44,794 nucleotides of DNA. Source: an uncultured Phycisphaera sp. (lineage in GTDB: Bacteria > Planctomycetota > Phycisphaerae > Phycisphaerales > SM1A02). Made by a program: the position numbers and the translations under genes. Shown here piece after piece: positions 26,730 through 35,367 of this stretch (its first letter is position 1; every line of letters starts with the position of its first letter). Location: contig CALFOM010000135.1 in NCBI GenBank assembly GCA_937919685.1, positions 1-44,794 of the forward strand, in the 5' to 3' direction. Below the pieces are notes generated by a model, which searched no databases, was not told the origin of the DNA, and worked only from the letters and a program-made list of their open reading frames with translations.

Positions 26730-27518
26730 TCAGCCATCCGAGGCTCGTTTCAACGAACGAAGCACGCCCGCGTGGTCGGTATCGTTGTTGTAGAAAATGA
26801 AGGCCGAGATGTCGCGGCTGTCGGTGAACGCGACCGGACCCACCCCCTTGGCCAGAAACATGTACTTCCAGGCGCTGACGGATGCCGGTCCGATGCTGCC
26901 GTCGTAGCTGATCTTGATCAGTCTCGTGTCATAGGTTCCGTGCGGGACCTTCACCTTCCAACCGCCCAGATCGGTCCAGGTGCACTTCACCTGACCCGAA
27001 TAACTGACATCGGTGGGCGAATCCAGATCGCAGATGCTGATCTTGATCTCTTCACTCACTTCGTTCTTCGCGGTCGTCGAGGCATGGACGATCGGCTCCG
27101 GCGGAGAGAGGCGGATGATGAAGGCGTTCGGCTTTGAAACATCGGTGGCCGCGACGAGCCCGTTCTCTCCATCCTGCTTCAGGAATCTGGTGGTCCCGGA
27201 TGGGAGTTCGATGGCCCAGCCCTTGATCCCGGCGTCCAACTTGCTACCCGGAGCACGATCAATCTTCGTCAGAACATGCTTCAGTGTCTTGTCCTTATTC
27301 GTCGGATGATCGAAAACGAAAACCGTCGACTCGAGCGGAAGCCAGTCCGCGGCATTCGTAATCTTCGGAACCGATGATTCCGGACCAAGCACCACGCCGG
27401 GAAGGCTTGCGGCGATCCGTCTGGCGTCGTCCTTGGGGATCGTCTTCAGCGGATCATCCGCCGTCGCGCCGGGAGCGGAGAGAAAGATGGACAAGATCAG
27501 AGTGTGAATAAAAGTCAT
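26730..27518 (-). CDS. Secreted protein of unknown function
   Basis: The 262-residue product has a clear signal peptide (MTFIHTLILSIFLSAPGATA, cleavage near ATA-DD). The rest is soluble and mostly beta-strand in appearance, with two Cys residues (ISICDLD and QVKCTW) that could form a disulfide. I do not recognise the family. GTG 27521 and ATG 27518 are adjacent; I chose the ATG, although the upstream sequence is a poor ribosome site. It uses more A/T third positions than its neighbours, which may mean weaker expression or more recent arrival. It is divergent from the glycosyltransferase gene, with 174 bp between them. Confidence 0.7.
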   Translation of the reverse strand: MTFIHTLILSIFLSAPGATADDPLKTIPKDDARRIAASLPGVVLGPESSVPKITNAADWLPLESTVFVFDHPTNKDKTLKHVLTKIDRAPGSKLDAGIKGWAIELPSGTTRFLKQDGENGLVAATDVSKPNAFIIRLSPPEPIVHASTTAKNEVSEEIKISICDLDSPTDVSYSGQVKCTWTDLGGWKVKVPHGTYDTRLIKISYDGSIGPASVSAWKYMFLAKGVGPVAFTDSRDISAFIFYNNDTDHAGVLRSLKRASDG

Positions 27519-27692
27519 CACTTCATGTTAGCGGTTCTCGGCAAAATCTTGCACTCGGGGACGGACCTCAAGACAAAATCAGAACTCCGGGCGTTCCCGG
27601 CGTAAGATCCGGCCTTGGCGCCGACAGGTTCGGCCTCGAAAGTCTTGCCCTCACCGCTGCACGTGCGGACCTCGGAGCCTCGCGGACCACGC

Positions 27693-28826
27693 ATGACGAA
27701 AGCGGATCACATGGCGACGGACGAAAGTCCCGCGGACGGCACGCTGAGCATCGCGGTGCTCATTCCGACCTACAACAACCGGTCGACCCTCGACTCTGTG
27801 CTTCGCGGCGCCGCCGAATCGGGGCTCCCGGTGGTGGTAATCGACGATGCCAGCACCGATGGCAGCCAGATCGTGCTCGAAGAACTAGAGACCGAAGGCA
27901 TCGTGCATCGACGGTTCCGAGCTCCCCGGAACCTTGGCAAAGCCGGCGCCCTCCGCGCGGGCTTTGAACTCTGCCGACAGAGTGGCTTCACGCATGCCAT
28001 CACTTGCGATTCGGACGCACAACATGACACCGATCTGATCCCACTGTTCGCCGAAGCGGCCCGTGCCGACGCCGGTTCGTATCTCTTGGGATGCCGTTTT
28101 CCACTTCATCCCGACCAACCTCGCCGCAATCTCCTCGGCCGAATCTTGAGCAACGTGGCCATCCGCGCGCATTCCGGCGTGACCATCGGCGATGCCGCCT
28201 GCGGATTCCGATGCTGGCCGCTGGAACTTCCCGCGACGGTGCGCGGGCTTTCCGGTCGGTATGCGTGGGAGGAAGAGATGATTACCAGAGCAGCTTGGGC
28301 CGGCTGGCCGATCACTTCGATTGACGTCCCCGCGATCTACCATCCGCCCTCAACCCGGGTGAGTCACTATCGCTTCGGAAGAGACTGGTCCGAAGGCATC
28401 GGCATTTACCTTCTTCTCCTTCTTGAAGCAACGCTTCCGCGGTTCCCCCGATCTGGGGGCGGGCGGCGCCCGTTCCGGGACGGGTTTCTGCGGCGTTGCG
28501 ACCGGCTTCTCTCACCCGGCGCCCTTCGAGGCCGGCGGCCGGAAGCCGCGACGGAACGCTGGTTCCAGCTCATCGCCCTCGCAGCGGGCGGACTCACCGC
28601 CACCATCGCCCCCCCGTCGATGGTGACGCTCGCCGCGATCGGCTGGATCGGCTGGCGATGGCATGCTGGCTTCGCCGCCATGGCGATCGCCGCATTTCCC
28701 ACCCTGCTCGAACTGGAGGCGTTCGACGGCAAGGCGGAATGGATCGTTCTGGTCGCCGTCGCCAGCCTGCTCGCGGGCTTGATCCGAAGATCCGCGTCGC
28801 TGCGCAGTCTTGCACCAGAAGGCTGA
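27693..28826 (+). CDS. Family 2 glycosyltransferase with C-terminal membrane segments
   Basis: The 377-residue protein carries a GT-A domain of the dolichol-phosphate-mannose-synthase type: AVLIPTYNN, VVIDDASTDGS (nucleotide binding), CDSDAQHD (DxD metal site) and RYAWEEEMITRAAWAG (acceptor/catalytic acid region). The C-terminal 90 residues contain two or three hydrophobic segments. It would move a sugar from an activated donor to a lipid or lipid-linked product at the cytoplasmic membrane. GT2 enzymes are regular members of aryl-polyene clusters, and this gene converges with a 2-bp gap on the aryl-AMP ligase of the cluster, so it may glycosylate that product. Start ATG 27693 is uncertain; ATG 27711 is an alternative. 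Confidence 0.85.
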   Translation: MTKADHMATDESPADGTLSIAVLIPTYNNRSTLDSVLRGAAESGLPVVVIDDASTDGSQIVLEELETEGIVHRRFRAPRNLGKAGALRAGFELCRQSGFTHAITCDSDAQHDTDLIPLFAEAARADAGSYLLGCRFPLHPDQPRRNLLGRILSNVAIRAHSGVTIGDAACGFRCWPLELPATVRGLSGRYAWEEEMITRAAWAGWPITSIDVPAIYHPPSTRVSHYRFGRDWSEGIGIYLLLLLEATLPRFPRSGGGRRPFRDGFLRRCDRLLSPGALRGRRPEAATERWFQLIALAAGGLTATIAPPSMVTLAAIGWIGWRWHAGFAAMAIAAFPTLLELEAFDGKAEWIVLVAVASLLAGLIRRSASLRSLAPEG

Positions 28827-28828
28827 AT

Positions 28829-30313
28829 TCAGATGTCGGCGGATCGGCCGACCAATTCGATCAGTCGGCCCCGGAGGAGTTTTCCGGTCAGGGTGCGCGG
28901 CAACGAATCCACGAAGTCGATGACCCTCGGTCGCTGATGTGGCGCGAGGTCACGGGCCGCGAGGGCTCCGAGTTCACGGCGAATCAAAGACTCTCGTTCC
29001 GGATCGCCCGAGCAATCCACCACCACGACCGCACGAACCCTGGTCACCGTCGCGGTCAGCGGTAGCGGGATGACCGCCACTTCTCGGATCGCCGGATGCG
29101 CCGCGAGTACCTCTTCGACCTCGGTGGGATTCACCTTCAAACCGCCGACATCGAACTGTATCTTGGCCCTTCCGGTGATCTCGACCCGCCCCTCCGCATG
29201 CACCCGTCCGAGATCGCCGGTACGGAAGTGCCCTTCGAGACGTCGCCCGGGATCGACCTCAGCATCTCGAGCCGCCAGATAGCCTGCGAACATCGCATCG
29301 CTTCGCACCACGAGTTCGCCCGAACCCTCGGCGGTCACCACGGGCACCTCTCCACCATCCTCATCGACTACGGCCGCCACTCGAATCGAGACACCGGCGA
29401 CCGCCGCATCCAAGCCGCCGATTCCGTAGGTGATCGTCCCGAGCTCCGTGGCCCCATAGAGATTGCCGGTGGGACAACCCCACGCTTCGGCGAACGCCTC
29501 TCGAACCACTTCTGGAAGCGAGCTTCCTGCGGAATAGGCCAGTCGAAGCCTCGAATCCAGCCGCCCTTCTCGCGCTGCGGCTTCGAGCGTCACTGGAACA
29601 CCGGGAAACACGGTCACGCCATTGGCCAGCGCCTCGACGCCTCCTGCCAGATCAAATCCCGGGCGAAAGCGGACTGAAGCCCCAGCCCGCATCGGCGCCA
29701 GCACGCCGTGCTCGATGCCGTACGCGTGCTGCATCGGAAGCGTCGCGAGCACCTCGTCGTCATCGACCAGTTCGATGACCCGCAACAAGGTCTCCGAAAC
29801 TCGGTCCAGCGCGGCTCCCGTCCGCAAGGCCACCGCCGGCCGACCGGTCGTTCCCGAACTCCGCAAGAGCAGGGAACCGCTTGAGCCTCGGGCAAGCACC
29901 CCGGCGTCGTTTCCACGCGGGATACCAATGCCGTCCATCACCTGAAGATGAACCGTCGCCGGCGACTCCGCCCATCCCACCGACGCATCCGTCTCGATGA
30001 CCGCGTCGACTCGATGAGCATCATGAAGCGTCGCACGATCCCGCGCGGTGGTCTCGATGCCGATGGGAAGCATCCGCCTTCCCGAACCGAGAATCGCGAG
30101 CAACCCCGCCCAGTAGCCCGCACCACTCGGCCCATGGAGCATCACCACGCCATCTTCGGGGACGGTGGCGTCGAGCCGCCGGGCGGCCTGGGCCGCCGCC
30201 GCGAGAATCTCGCCACGGCTGGTCTTCCGTCCCGACGTGAGATCGTGAACCGCCACCCGATCGGGATCGCGATCCACCGATGCGATGAAATCTCGGATCA
30301 GCTCGGCTGCCAC
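28829..30313 (-). CDS. Aryl-AMP ligase, probably hydroxybenzoate:ACP ligase
   Basis: The 494-residue protein is an ANL-superfamily adenylating enzyme: LLRSSGTTGRPA (P-loop-like A3), YGATELGTI (A5), FRTGDLG (A7), GRAKIQFDVGGLKVNPTEVE (A8) and RTLTGKLLR with the catalytic Lys (A10). Its length fits stand-alone acid:ACP ligases. Next to a chorismatase and an ACP, it most likely activates 3- or 4-hydroxybenzoate and loads it on the ACP as starter unit, as in xanthomonadin and aryl-polyene pathways. The track starts 148 codons upstream within the FAD gene. The best start is GTG 30313 (VAAELIRDF), overlapping the FAD gene's stop by 16 bp. It is the last gene of the minus-strand series and converges on the GT2 gene. 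Confidence 0.88.
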   Translation of the reverse strand: MAAELIRDFIASVDRDPDRVAVHDLTSGRKTSRGEILAAAAQAARRLDATVPEDGVVMLHGPSGAGYWAGLLAILGSGRRMLPIGIETTARDRATLHDAHRVDAVIETDASVGWAESPATVHLQVMDGIGIPRGNDAGVLARGSSGSLLLRSSGTTGRPAVALRTGAALDRVSETLLRVIELVDDDEVLATLPMQHAYGIEHGVLAPMRAGASVRFRPGFDLAGGVEALANGVTVFPGVPVTLEAAAREGRLDSRLRLAYSAGSSLPEVVREAFAEAWGCPTGNLYGATELGTITYGIGGLDAAVAGVSIRVAAVVDEDGGEVPVVTAEGSGELVVRSDAMFAGYLAARDAEVDPGRRLEGHFRTGDLGRVHAEGRVEITGRAKIQFDVGGLKVNPTEVEEVLAAHPAIREVAVIPLPLTATVTRVRAVVVVDCSGDPERESLIRRELGALAARDLAPHQRPRVIDFVDSLPRTLTGKLLRGRLIELVGRSADI

Positions 30314-31686
30314 GAAGGCCGCCCGCGATGCCGTCTCTTGATGCCGCGAACCACGCCGGATTGCGGCGAAGGCAGCGTGATACCACCGGACTGCAGCAGG
30401 GAGTGTGGACGGATCCACTCCACGACCTTCCGGTGCCGGTTCGCCTCCTTGAGCCACCGCATGAGTTCCCATCGCCAGCGGACTCGAAACGGGACGCCTT
30501 CGAAGATCTCCCCGGCGAGCATGTTGACCACCGCCGCATCGATTTCGAGCCGGCCTTGGCCGCTCACCAGAAGCTCCCGAAACGAATGATCGTAGAAGTT
30601 TGAGATGAGCGATAGAAAGCTCGAACGCAGTCGCTTGACGCGCTTTCCGTACGCCTTCGATGCGGCGGACGCCGCCATCCGGCCCGCATCTACGTCGATG
30701 ATCCGTTGCGCCGATTGCATGCCCCCGTCGATTCCCAGACTCACGCCGGTTGACCAAACGGGGTCAATAAAGGCCGCGGCATCTCCGACCAAGAACCAAC
30801 CGTCACCGGCGTAGGGCTCGCAGGTGTAGGAGAAGTCACCCGTGACTTGATTCGTCTTGGGTCCGACCGCATCGCGGAGCCGATGCTTGACCAACGGGCA
30901 GTTCTCGATGCACCATTCCAGTCTTTGGTTCGCAGGCACCGGAATAAGTCTCGCCAGCTTGTCATCAAGGACCACACCCACACTGGTCGTCTTCTCGTCA
31001 ATGGGAATCATCCAGAACCAACCTTCGCGGCACATCGCAAGCGTGGCGAAGCCTTGCCGATCACCGCTCGGTCGATCGACGCCTTCGAAGTGCTCGAAGT
31101 ACGAAACGTTTTGATATCCCTCAAGGAGCTTTCGGGTACCAAAATGCCGACCCAAGACACAAGCCTGACCGCTGGCATCGATCAGCCAGTTGGCCTGAAT
31201 CGGCCCGGATTCGAGCTGCAAGCGGACGTCACCCCGAGCTAGATGATCTATGGAAACCACGGATTCGCCGAATCGATAGGTGGCACCTGCCTCCATCGCA
31301 ACGTCTGCGAGCATCTGATCAAAGAGCGATCGCCGGACGTTGAAGGTCTCCTTGATGGTGTCGCCAAGCATCCGGTCAAACGGAATCGCCGCGGGGTCGC
31401 GACGGCCGTCCCCAAATGAGATTTCCAAACCCAACTTGACCACATGGGGAAGTTCGCGGACTCGATCCATGAGCCCGAGTCTCTCCATCACTCGATTGGT
31501 GTGGGGGAGCATCGATTCGCCGATTCGGAATCGCGGAAAGGTCTCCTTGTCGATCACCAGGACTTTCTTGCCCGCACGAGCCAGTTCGAGCGCCGCAATG
31601 CTCCCGGACGGCCCTGCGCCGATGACCACGACGTCCCAGACGTCCAAGGACTCTCCCGATGCAATCGCTTCAGAGTGGGCAATCAT
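30298..31686 (-). CDS. FAD-dependent oxidoreductase of the tryptophan-halogenase family
   Basis: The 462-residue protein begins with the FAD-binding VIGAGPSGSIAALELARAG (GAGPSG at 23-28). It then shows FPRFRIGESMLPHTN, shared by flavin halogenases and related enzymes, and WFWMIP at 223-228, which fits the WxWxIP motif diagnostic of flavin-dependent halogenases. A second FAD contact, FLVGDAAAFIDPVWSTGV, follows. Xanthomonadins are brominated aryl polyenes, so halogenation of the arene head group is an attractive role, though some family members hydroxylate or reduce. No flavin reductase gene is adjacent. ATG 31686 overlaps the chorismatase stop as ATGA; the 56-codon track extension is out-of-frame chorismatase sequence. 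Family placement is firm; halogenase activity is inferred. Confidence 0.85.
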   Translation of the reverse strand: MIAHSEAIASGESLDVWDVVVIGAGPSGSIAALELARAGKKVLVIDKETFPRFRIGESMLPHTNRVMERLGLMDRVRELPHVVKLGLEISFGDGRRDPAAIPFDRMLGDTIKETFNVRRSLFDQMLADVAMEAGATYRFGESVVSIDHLARGDVRLQLESGPIQANWLIDASGQACVLGRHFGTRKLLEGYQNVSYFEHFEGVDRPSGDRQGFATLAMCREGWFWMIPIDEKTTSVGVVLDDKLARLIPVPANQRLEWCIENCPLVKHRLRDAVGPKTNQVTGDFSYTCEPYAGDGWFLVGDAAAFIDPVWSTGVSLGIDGGMQSAQRIIDVDAGRMAASAASKAYGKRVKRLRSSFLSLISNFYDHSFRELLVSGQGRLEIDAAVVNMLAGEIFEGVPFRVRWRWELMRWLKEANRHRKVVEWIRPHSLLQSGGITLPSPQSGVVRGIKRRHRGRPSWQPS

Positions 31687-32669
31687 GCGTCGCGCTCCGC
31701 GGCGAGCCCGGCACCTTCGATCTCGACCAGCAGTTCCGGCCGGCAGAGTTTCTGAACTCTGAATTCGATCTCGACCTGATGACCCGGCCACCGACGTTCG
31801 ACCGCCGCCAGAACTTTTCCACGCTGCGTGGCATCCAGAAGGTAGACCAGCCAATGATCAAGATGGACCGGGGTGAATCCCGCCCGGCATGCATCGACCA
31901 CCATCGCCAGATTGTCGAGCGTCTCCTCGAGTTGGCGATCGAAGTCCTCGACATGCGCCGAGTCTTCTCCGACCACGCTCGCGGTGCCACTCACCAGGAT
32001 GTACTCACCGGCGTCCGACTGAATCGTCGCGGCACGAACGAACGCGGGCGGAAGGTCCCCGAACTTCTCGGAGTAGTCGACGGGAAGCACCTGCCGAGGA
32101 TTGTCGACCGGGCGAGGCAAGCCATCGCCGTGGAGAAGATGGAGAACCAGATCGTCGCCGGCGTGACCGACGCCTGAAGCCACCGGAAACCATTCGGGGC
32201 GTTCATACACCTCCTGAAACGACTGAAATCGCCCGGCATTGAACGCCATGTACCGGTTTCGGGGAACGGCGGCCTCCAGATCATCTTCCACGGCATCATT
32301 GATGCGAGGCACGTAGTTCCAGATGCGAAGAAGGTGACCGTGCGGAATGCCAAGCAGCAGCCGGCGGTACGCCTGATGAGTCGCCCGCTCGAAATCCTGT
32401 CCCTGCATCAAGCATGCCGCGGGTACCACGACCGTCCGAATCGTCCAGTCTCCGGACTTTCGTTCGAAAGCGCGGATCCCGGACTCGCATTCGAGGGCCA
32501 GATCAACCGCATCATCTCCGATGAACACGCTCGTCCAGGCCGGCAGATCTGCGGCCGATCCATCGGCGGCCCAGTGCTTCGACAGATCGAAATCTCCCTC
32601 CAAGACACGTTCGCCAGTGGAGGAAAGCTTTTTTCCCTGCTGCATGTTTTCGCGGACACTCAAACTCAT
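31683..32669 (-). CDS. Chorismatase (FkbO/Hyg5/XanB2 family), hydroxybenzoate-forming
   Basis: The 328-residue protein shows the segments I associate with chorismatases: HLLRIWNYVPRIND (about 112-125), RYMAFNAGR (139-147) and SGTASVVGEDS (227-237), ending in a region with RPELLVEIEG typical of the YjgF/RutC-like fold. The family hydrolyses chorismate: FkbO gives a dihydroxycyclohexadiene acid, Hyg5 gives 3-hydroxybenzoate, and XanB2 gives 3- and 4-hydroxybenzoate for xanthomonadin and coenzyme Q. In this cluster it most plausibly supplies the aromatic starter for the adjacent ligase. Which product forms depends on active-site residues I cannot resolve by eye. The start ATG is 14 bp after the KS-CLF stop. 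It overlaps the next gene by ATGA. Confidence 0.87.
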   Translation of the reverse strand: MSLSVRENMQQGKKLSSTGERVLEGDFDLSKHWAADGSAADLPAWTSVFIGDDAVDLALECESGIRAFERKSGDWTIRTVVVPAACLMQGQDFERATHQAYRRLLLGIPHGHLLRIWNYVPRINDAVEDDLEAAVPRNRYMAFNAGRFQSFQEVYERPEWFPVASGVGHAGDDLVLHLLHGDGLPRPVDNPRQVLPVDYSEKFGDLPPAFVRAATIQSDAGEYILVSGTASVVGEDSAHVEDFDRQLEETLDNLAMVVDACRAGFTPVHLDHWLVYLLDATQRGKVLAAVERRWPGHQVEIEFRVQKLCRPELLVEIEGAGLAAERDA

Positions 32670-32683
32670 GGTTCAGATGATAC

Positions 32684-34918
32684 TCACCGGATCTCAAGAG
32701 AACCCGCACCACCGGCCGAATCCGGCCATGCGATCACGGATGCCTCGCCCGCCCGGATCGCATCGGCGGCGGCGAGCATTGGCCCGACCGAACCACGCTC
32801 CACTCCTGCGGCGGATGGGCAAGGCCTCGCTCCCGCTCTCGAAAATCGTCGTCTCCGCATCGCCAGATCGAACACCCGACCAGCAAGACTCTCGGCGGGC
32901 GGTCCCACCACCGGCTGTTTCGGAACTCCCGGAATTGCTCTAGCCAGTGCCTCGACGCTTGCCAGAGTTCCTCCCGACGCCGGCCAGATCACCGCGGAAC
33001 CGGCGAAGACGCCTCGAGCCGAACCGCCTCGATCGCGAAGCGAAGACGCCCGCTCGAGCACGAATGCCACCGCTCCCTCCGCACTCGGATGCTCGCAACC
33101 ATGTCCGAGGTCATGGAGGATCTTCCGAATCATCGGATGCGTCTCTTCTGCCGCCACCACCACGGCCCGTTCTGACTGCCCGGTCTGAAGGTGCCGCCGT
33201 GCGAGATGCATGGCCTCGATACCCGCGATCACGGTCCCACCGACGGAAATCGTGAGCCCTTCGAGGCCGAGCCCCAGGCTCAACTGCGCGCTCCCGATGT
33301 TCGGCACGCTCTCCGCGAAGTAAAGGGGGTTCCCAGCGCCCAAACCGTCGCGAATCAACTCCTGATAGAAGTCGAGCGTGTACTCCGGCGCCCCGAATCT
33401 CGTCCCGACGAATCCCGCACAGTCCCTGATCTCCTGGTCATCAAGTCCGGCGTCTCGCACCGCGAGGATCCCGGCCGCTCTAACCAAACGCGAAAAACGG
33501 GCGAGGCGACGCACCGCCCGTGGGTCATCGAGGCCTTCCAACGCGTCGTCGTCGAGACCGATTTCACCAGGTCGAATCGGCACTGCGTCGGCTGGGGGGA
33601 CAAGTACTCCGCAGCCGGAGATCAGAACCACTTCTCTTTCCGTCGACGAGATTCTGGCCTCGCGACCAGGGAAATGCGGGGTGATTGGATGCGGTGATTC
33701 CGCGGCCTCCACCAAAATTGCAGCGTCGGCACCGCCGAATCCCAGCGAAACAACCGCGGCTCGCTCCACGATCCCGATTCGAAAACCGTCATCCAGAAGA
33801 TCCAGATTCGGGAAGGAAGCACGGTCGGTTTCCGCATTCGCCGCGGCGGGTATCTGCGACTGCTCCATCGCCGCAACGATCACCGCGAGCTCCACCGCTC
33901 CGGCGGCACCCAGGGTGTGTCCGATGCGACTCTTCAGCGCGGTCACCGGAATGTTCGAGAGATCGTCGCCGAACGCGACCGACAACGCGGCATACTCGGC
34001 GGCATCGTTTGCCGGCGTTGATGTCGCGTGAGCCGCGATGAGATCGGGAAGCGACCGCGAGGGCTCCAGCGCGCGAGTCGCCTCGCGAATCGCTCGAGCG
34101 GCACCTCGCCCATCGGGGGCGGGCTGGGTCAGATGATGCGCATCGCTTGCTCCACCCCAACCAAGGATGCGGGCGACGGGTCGTGCTCCACGAGCCTTCG
34201 CATCAGCCGCTCGTTCGACGATGAACACGCCATAGCCCTCACCTAATCGCATGCCGGTTCGATCCGCGGTGAACGGACGAAGGGGACCCTCGCTCACCAG
34301 CCGAAGACAGGTAAAACCGGCGAACGCAAACTCACTGATCGGGTCGTACGACACCGCCAGCAGGAGATCCGCCTCATCGGCCAGGATCGCCGTCGCCGCA
34401 ATCGCCAGCGTGCTGACCCCGGAGGCGCAGGCCGCAGAGATTGTCGAACCGCCAAGTGGGAGACCCGTCTCGGATAACACGGAGCGGGTAAGGGTCGCGG
34501 TGGTGGCCTTCGACAGCTCCTCGAGCCGCCCGGTGCGGAGACCCTCTCCAAGATGCCTCATCCCTCCGAGGGTCGTCCCGAAGACCGTCTCGAACCGCCT
34601 TCCTTCGGATTGCATCCGTTCAATCGTCGGGCGATCAAGATTGGCCTCTGCCAGCGCCTGACGGATGGAGCGGCTCAAGAGCCTCTCGGCCCGATCCGGG
34701 ACGGCCCCAACCTCAGGCTGGATTTCGGCGACCTGTGCTGCCCTGATCTTCGCGGCGGGCGTTCCCGGCGACTCCGCCAGGAAGACGCCCTCGATCGCTG
34801 GCGCATCATCGATGGCGGTCCGACCTTCGAGCATGGACGCGAGAATTTCGGATCGATGCTCGCCGAGTGAACAACTTGCCGCCGCGGCCGTGAGCACCAG
34901 GCCATCCTCCGACCTCAC
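32684..34918 (-). CDS. Single-chain ketosynthase-chain length factor (KS-CLF) fusion
   Basis: The 744-residue protein is twice the usual KS length. Residues 1-405 form a complete FabF-type ketosynthase with the Cys-His-His site: SAACASG (C164), HATSTPAND (H297) and ALKSRIGHTLGAAG (K329, H334). Residues of about 425-744 are a second thiolase-fold domain (VVLISGCGVL, GFVGTRFGAPEYTLDFYQ) in which the nucleophile region reads SVGGTVIAG, so the Cys is replaced by Gly. This is the hallmark of a chain-length-factor-like or inactive partner. In aryl-polyene and type II polyketide systems KS and CLF are normally separate genes forming a heterodimer; here they are fused in one uninterrupted frame. It probably extends the hydroxybenzoyl-ACP starter. 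The GTG start overlaps the dehydratase stop as GTGA. Confidence 0.9.
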   Translation of the reverse strand: MRSEDGLVLTAAAASCSLGEHRSEILASMLEGRTAIDDAPAIEGVFLAESPGTPAAKIRAAQVAEIQPEVGAVPDRAERLLSRSIRQALAEANLDRPTIERMQSEGRRFETVFGTTLGGMRHLGEGLRTGRLEELSKATTATLTRSVLSETGLPLGGSTISAACASGVSTLAIAATAILADEADLLLAVSYDPISEFAFAGFTCLRLVSEGPLRPFTADRTGMRLGEGYGVFIVERAADAKARGARPVARILGWGGASDAHHLTQPAPDGRGAARAIREATRALEPSRSLPDLIAAHATSTPANDAAEYAALSVAFGDDLSNIPVTALKSRIGHTLGAAGAVELAVIVAAMEQSQIPAAANAETDRASFPNLDLLDDGFRIGIVERAAVVSLGFGGADAAILVEAAESPHPITPHFPGREARISSTEREVVLISGCGVLVPPADAVPIRPGEIGLDDDALEGLDDPRAVRRLARFSRLVRAAGILAVRDAGLDDQEIRDCAGFVGTRFGAPEYTLDFYQELIRDGLGAGNPLYFAESVPNIGSAQLSLGLGLEGLTISVGGTVIAGIEAMHLARRHLQTGQSERAVVVAAEETHPMIRKILHDLGHGCEHPSAEGAVAFVLERASSLRDRGGSARGVFAGSAVIWPASGGTLASVEALARAIPGVPKQPVVGPPAESLAGRVFDLAMRRRRFSRAGARPCPSAAGVERGSVGPMLAAADAIRAGEASVIAWPDSAGGAGSLEIR

Positions 34919-35367
34919 GATGCCTCATCCTCGCCGCCGGACCGCAGGCTCACCCCCACCGAGCCGCTCGCGACCCGGACCCCGTCGACCAATGCGTCGA
35001 AATCGAACCGATGGATCGAATCGAACTGCCCCATAGACGTCACTTCAAGCATGATGGTCGCCGGCGGTTTGACGGGACGTCGGAACCTCGCGTCACTCAG
35101 TACGAGCATGCCGTCTCCGTTGCCCCCCACTCGGCGGTGTGCGACCACGCCCGCGAGTTGCGCCGCCGCCTCGGTGATCAGGACCCCGGGAACCAGCGGG
35201 CGGCCCGGAAAATGCCCCCGAAGAAAGTCCTCGTCGCCACGCACGACCCACGCACCGCGGGCCGCGTCGTCGCTCAGCGCGTCGATTCGATCAAGGAATC
35301 GGAACGGTGGTTCGTGCGGCAGATTCCGTAATGCCGACGCGAACGGATCGTTGACCGCCTCGGTCAC
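34915..35367 (-). CDS. FabZ-like 3-hydroxyacyl-ACP dehydratase (hotdog fold)
   Basis: The 150-residue protein has the FabZ core: LRGHFPGRPLVPGVLITEAAAQLAG, with the catalytic His in GHFPG (H52) and Glu in TEAAAQ (E66). The N-terminal ALRNLPHEPPFRFLDRI also fits. It removes water from 3-hydroxyacyl-ACP to give the trans-2-enoyl chain, the step that creates each double bond of a polyene. Dedicated dehydratases of this fold are part of aryl-polyene clusters. A housekeeping FabZ would be expected elsewhere. The GTG start overlaps the ACP stop as GTGA, implying coupled translation. No ketoreductase that would make its substrate is seen nearby. Confidence 0.92.
   Translation of the reverse strand: MTEAVNDPFASALRNLPHEPPFRFLDRIDALSDDAARGAWVVRGDEDFLRGHFPGRPLVPGVLITEAAAQLAGVVAHRRVGGNGDGMLVLSDARFRRPVKPPATIMLEVTSMGQFDSIHRFDFDALVDGVRVASGSVGVSLRSGGEDEAS

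Noticed and set aside
30298-31686. Geranylgeranyl reductase
   Set aside because: The N-terminal FAD region is similar, but WFWMIP and the neighbouring genes favour the halogenase family.
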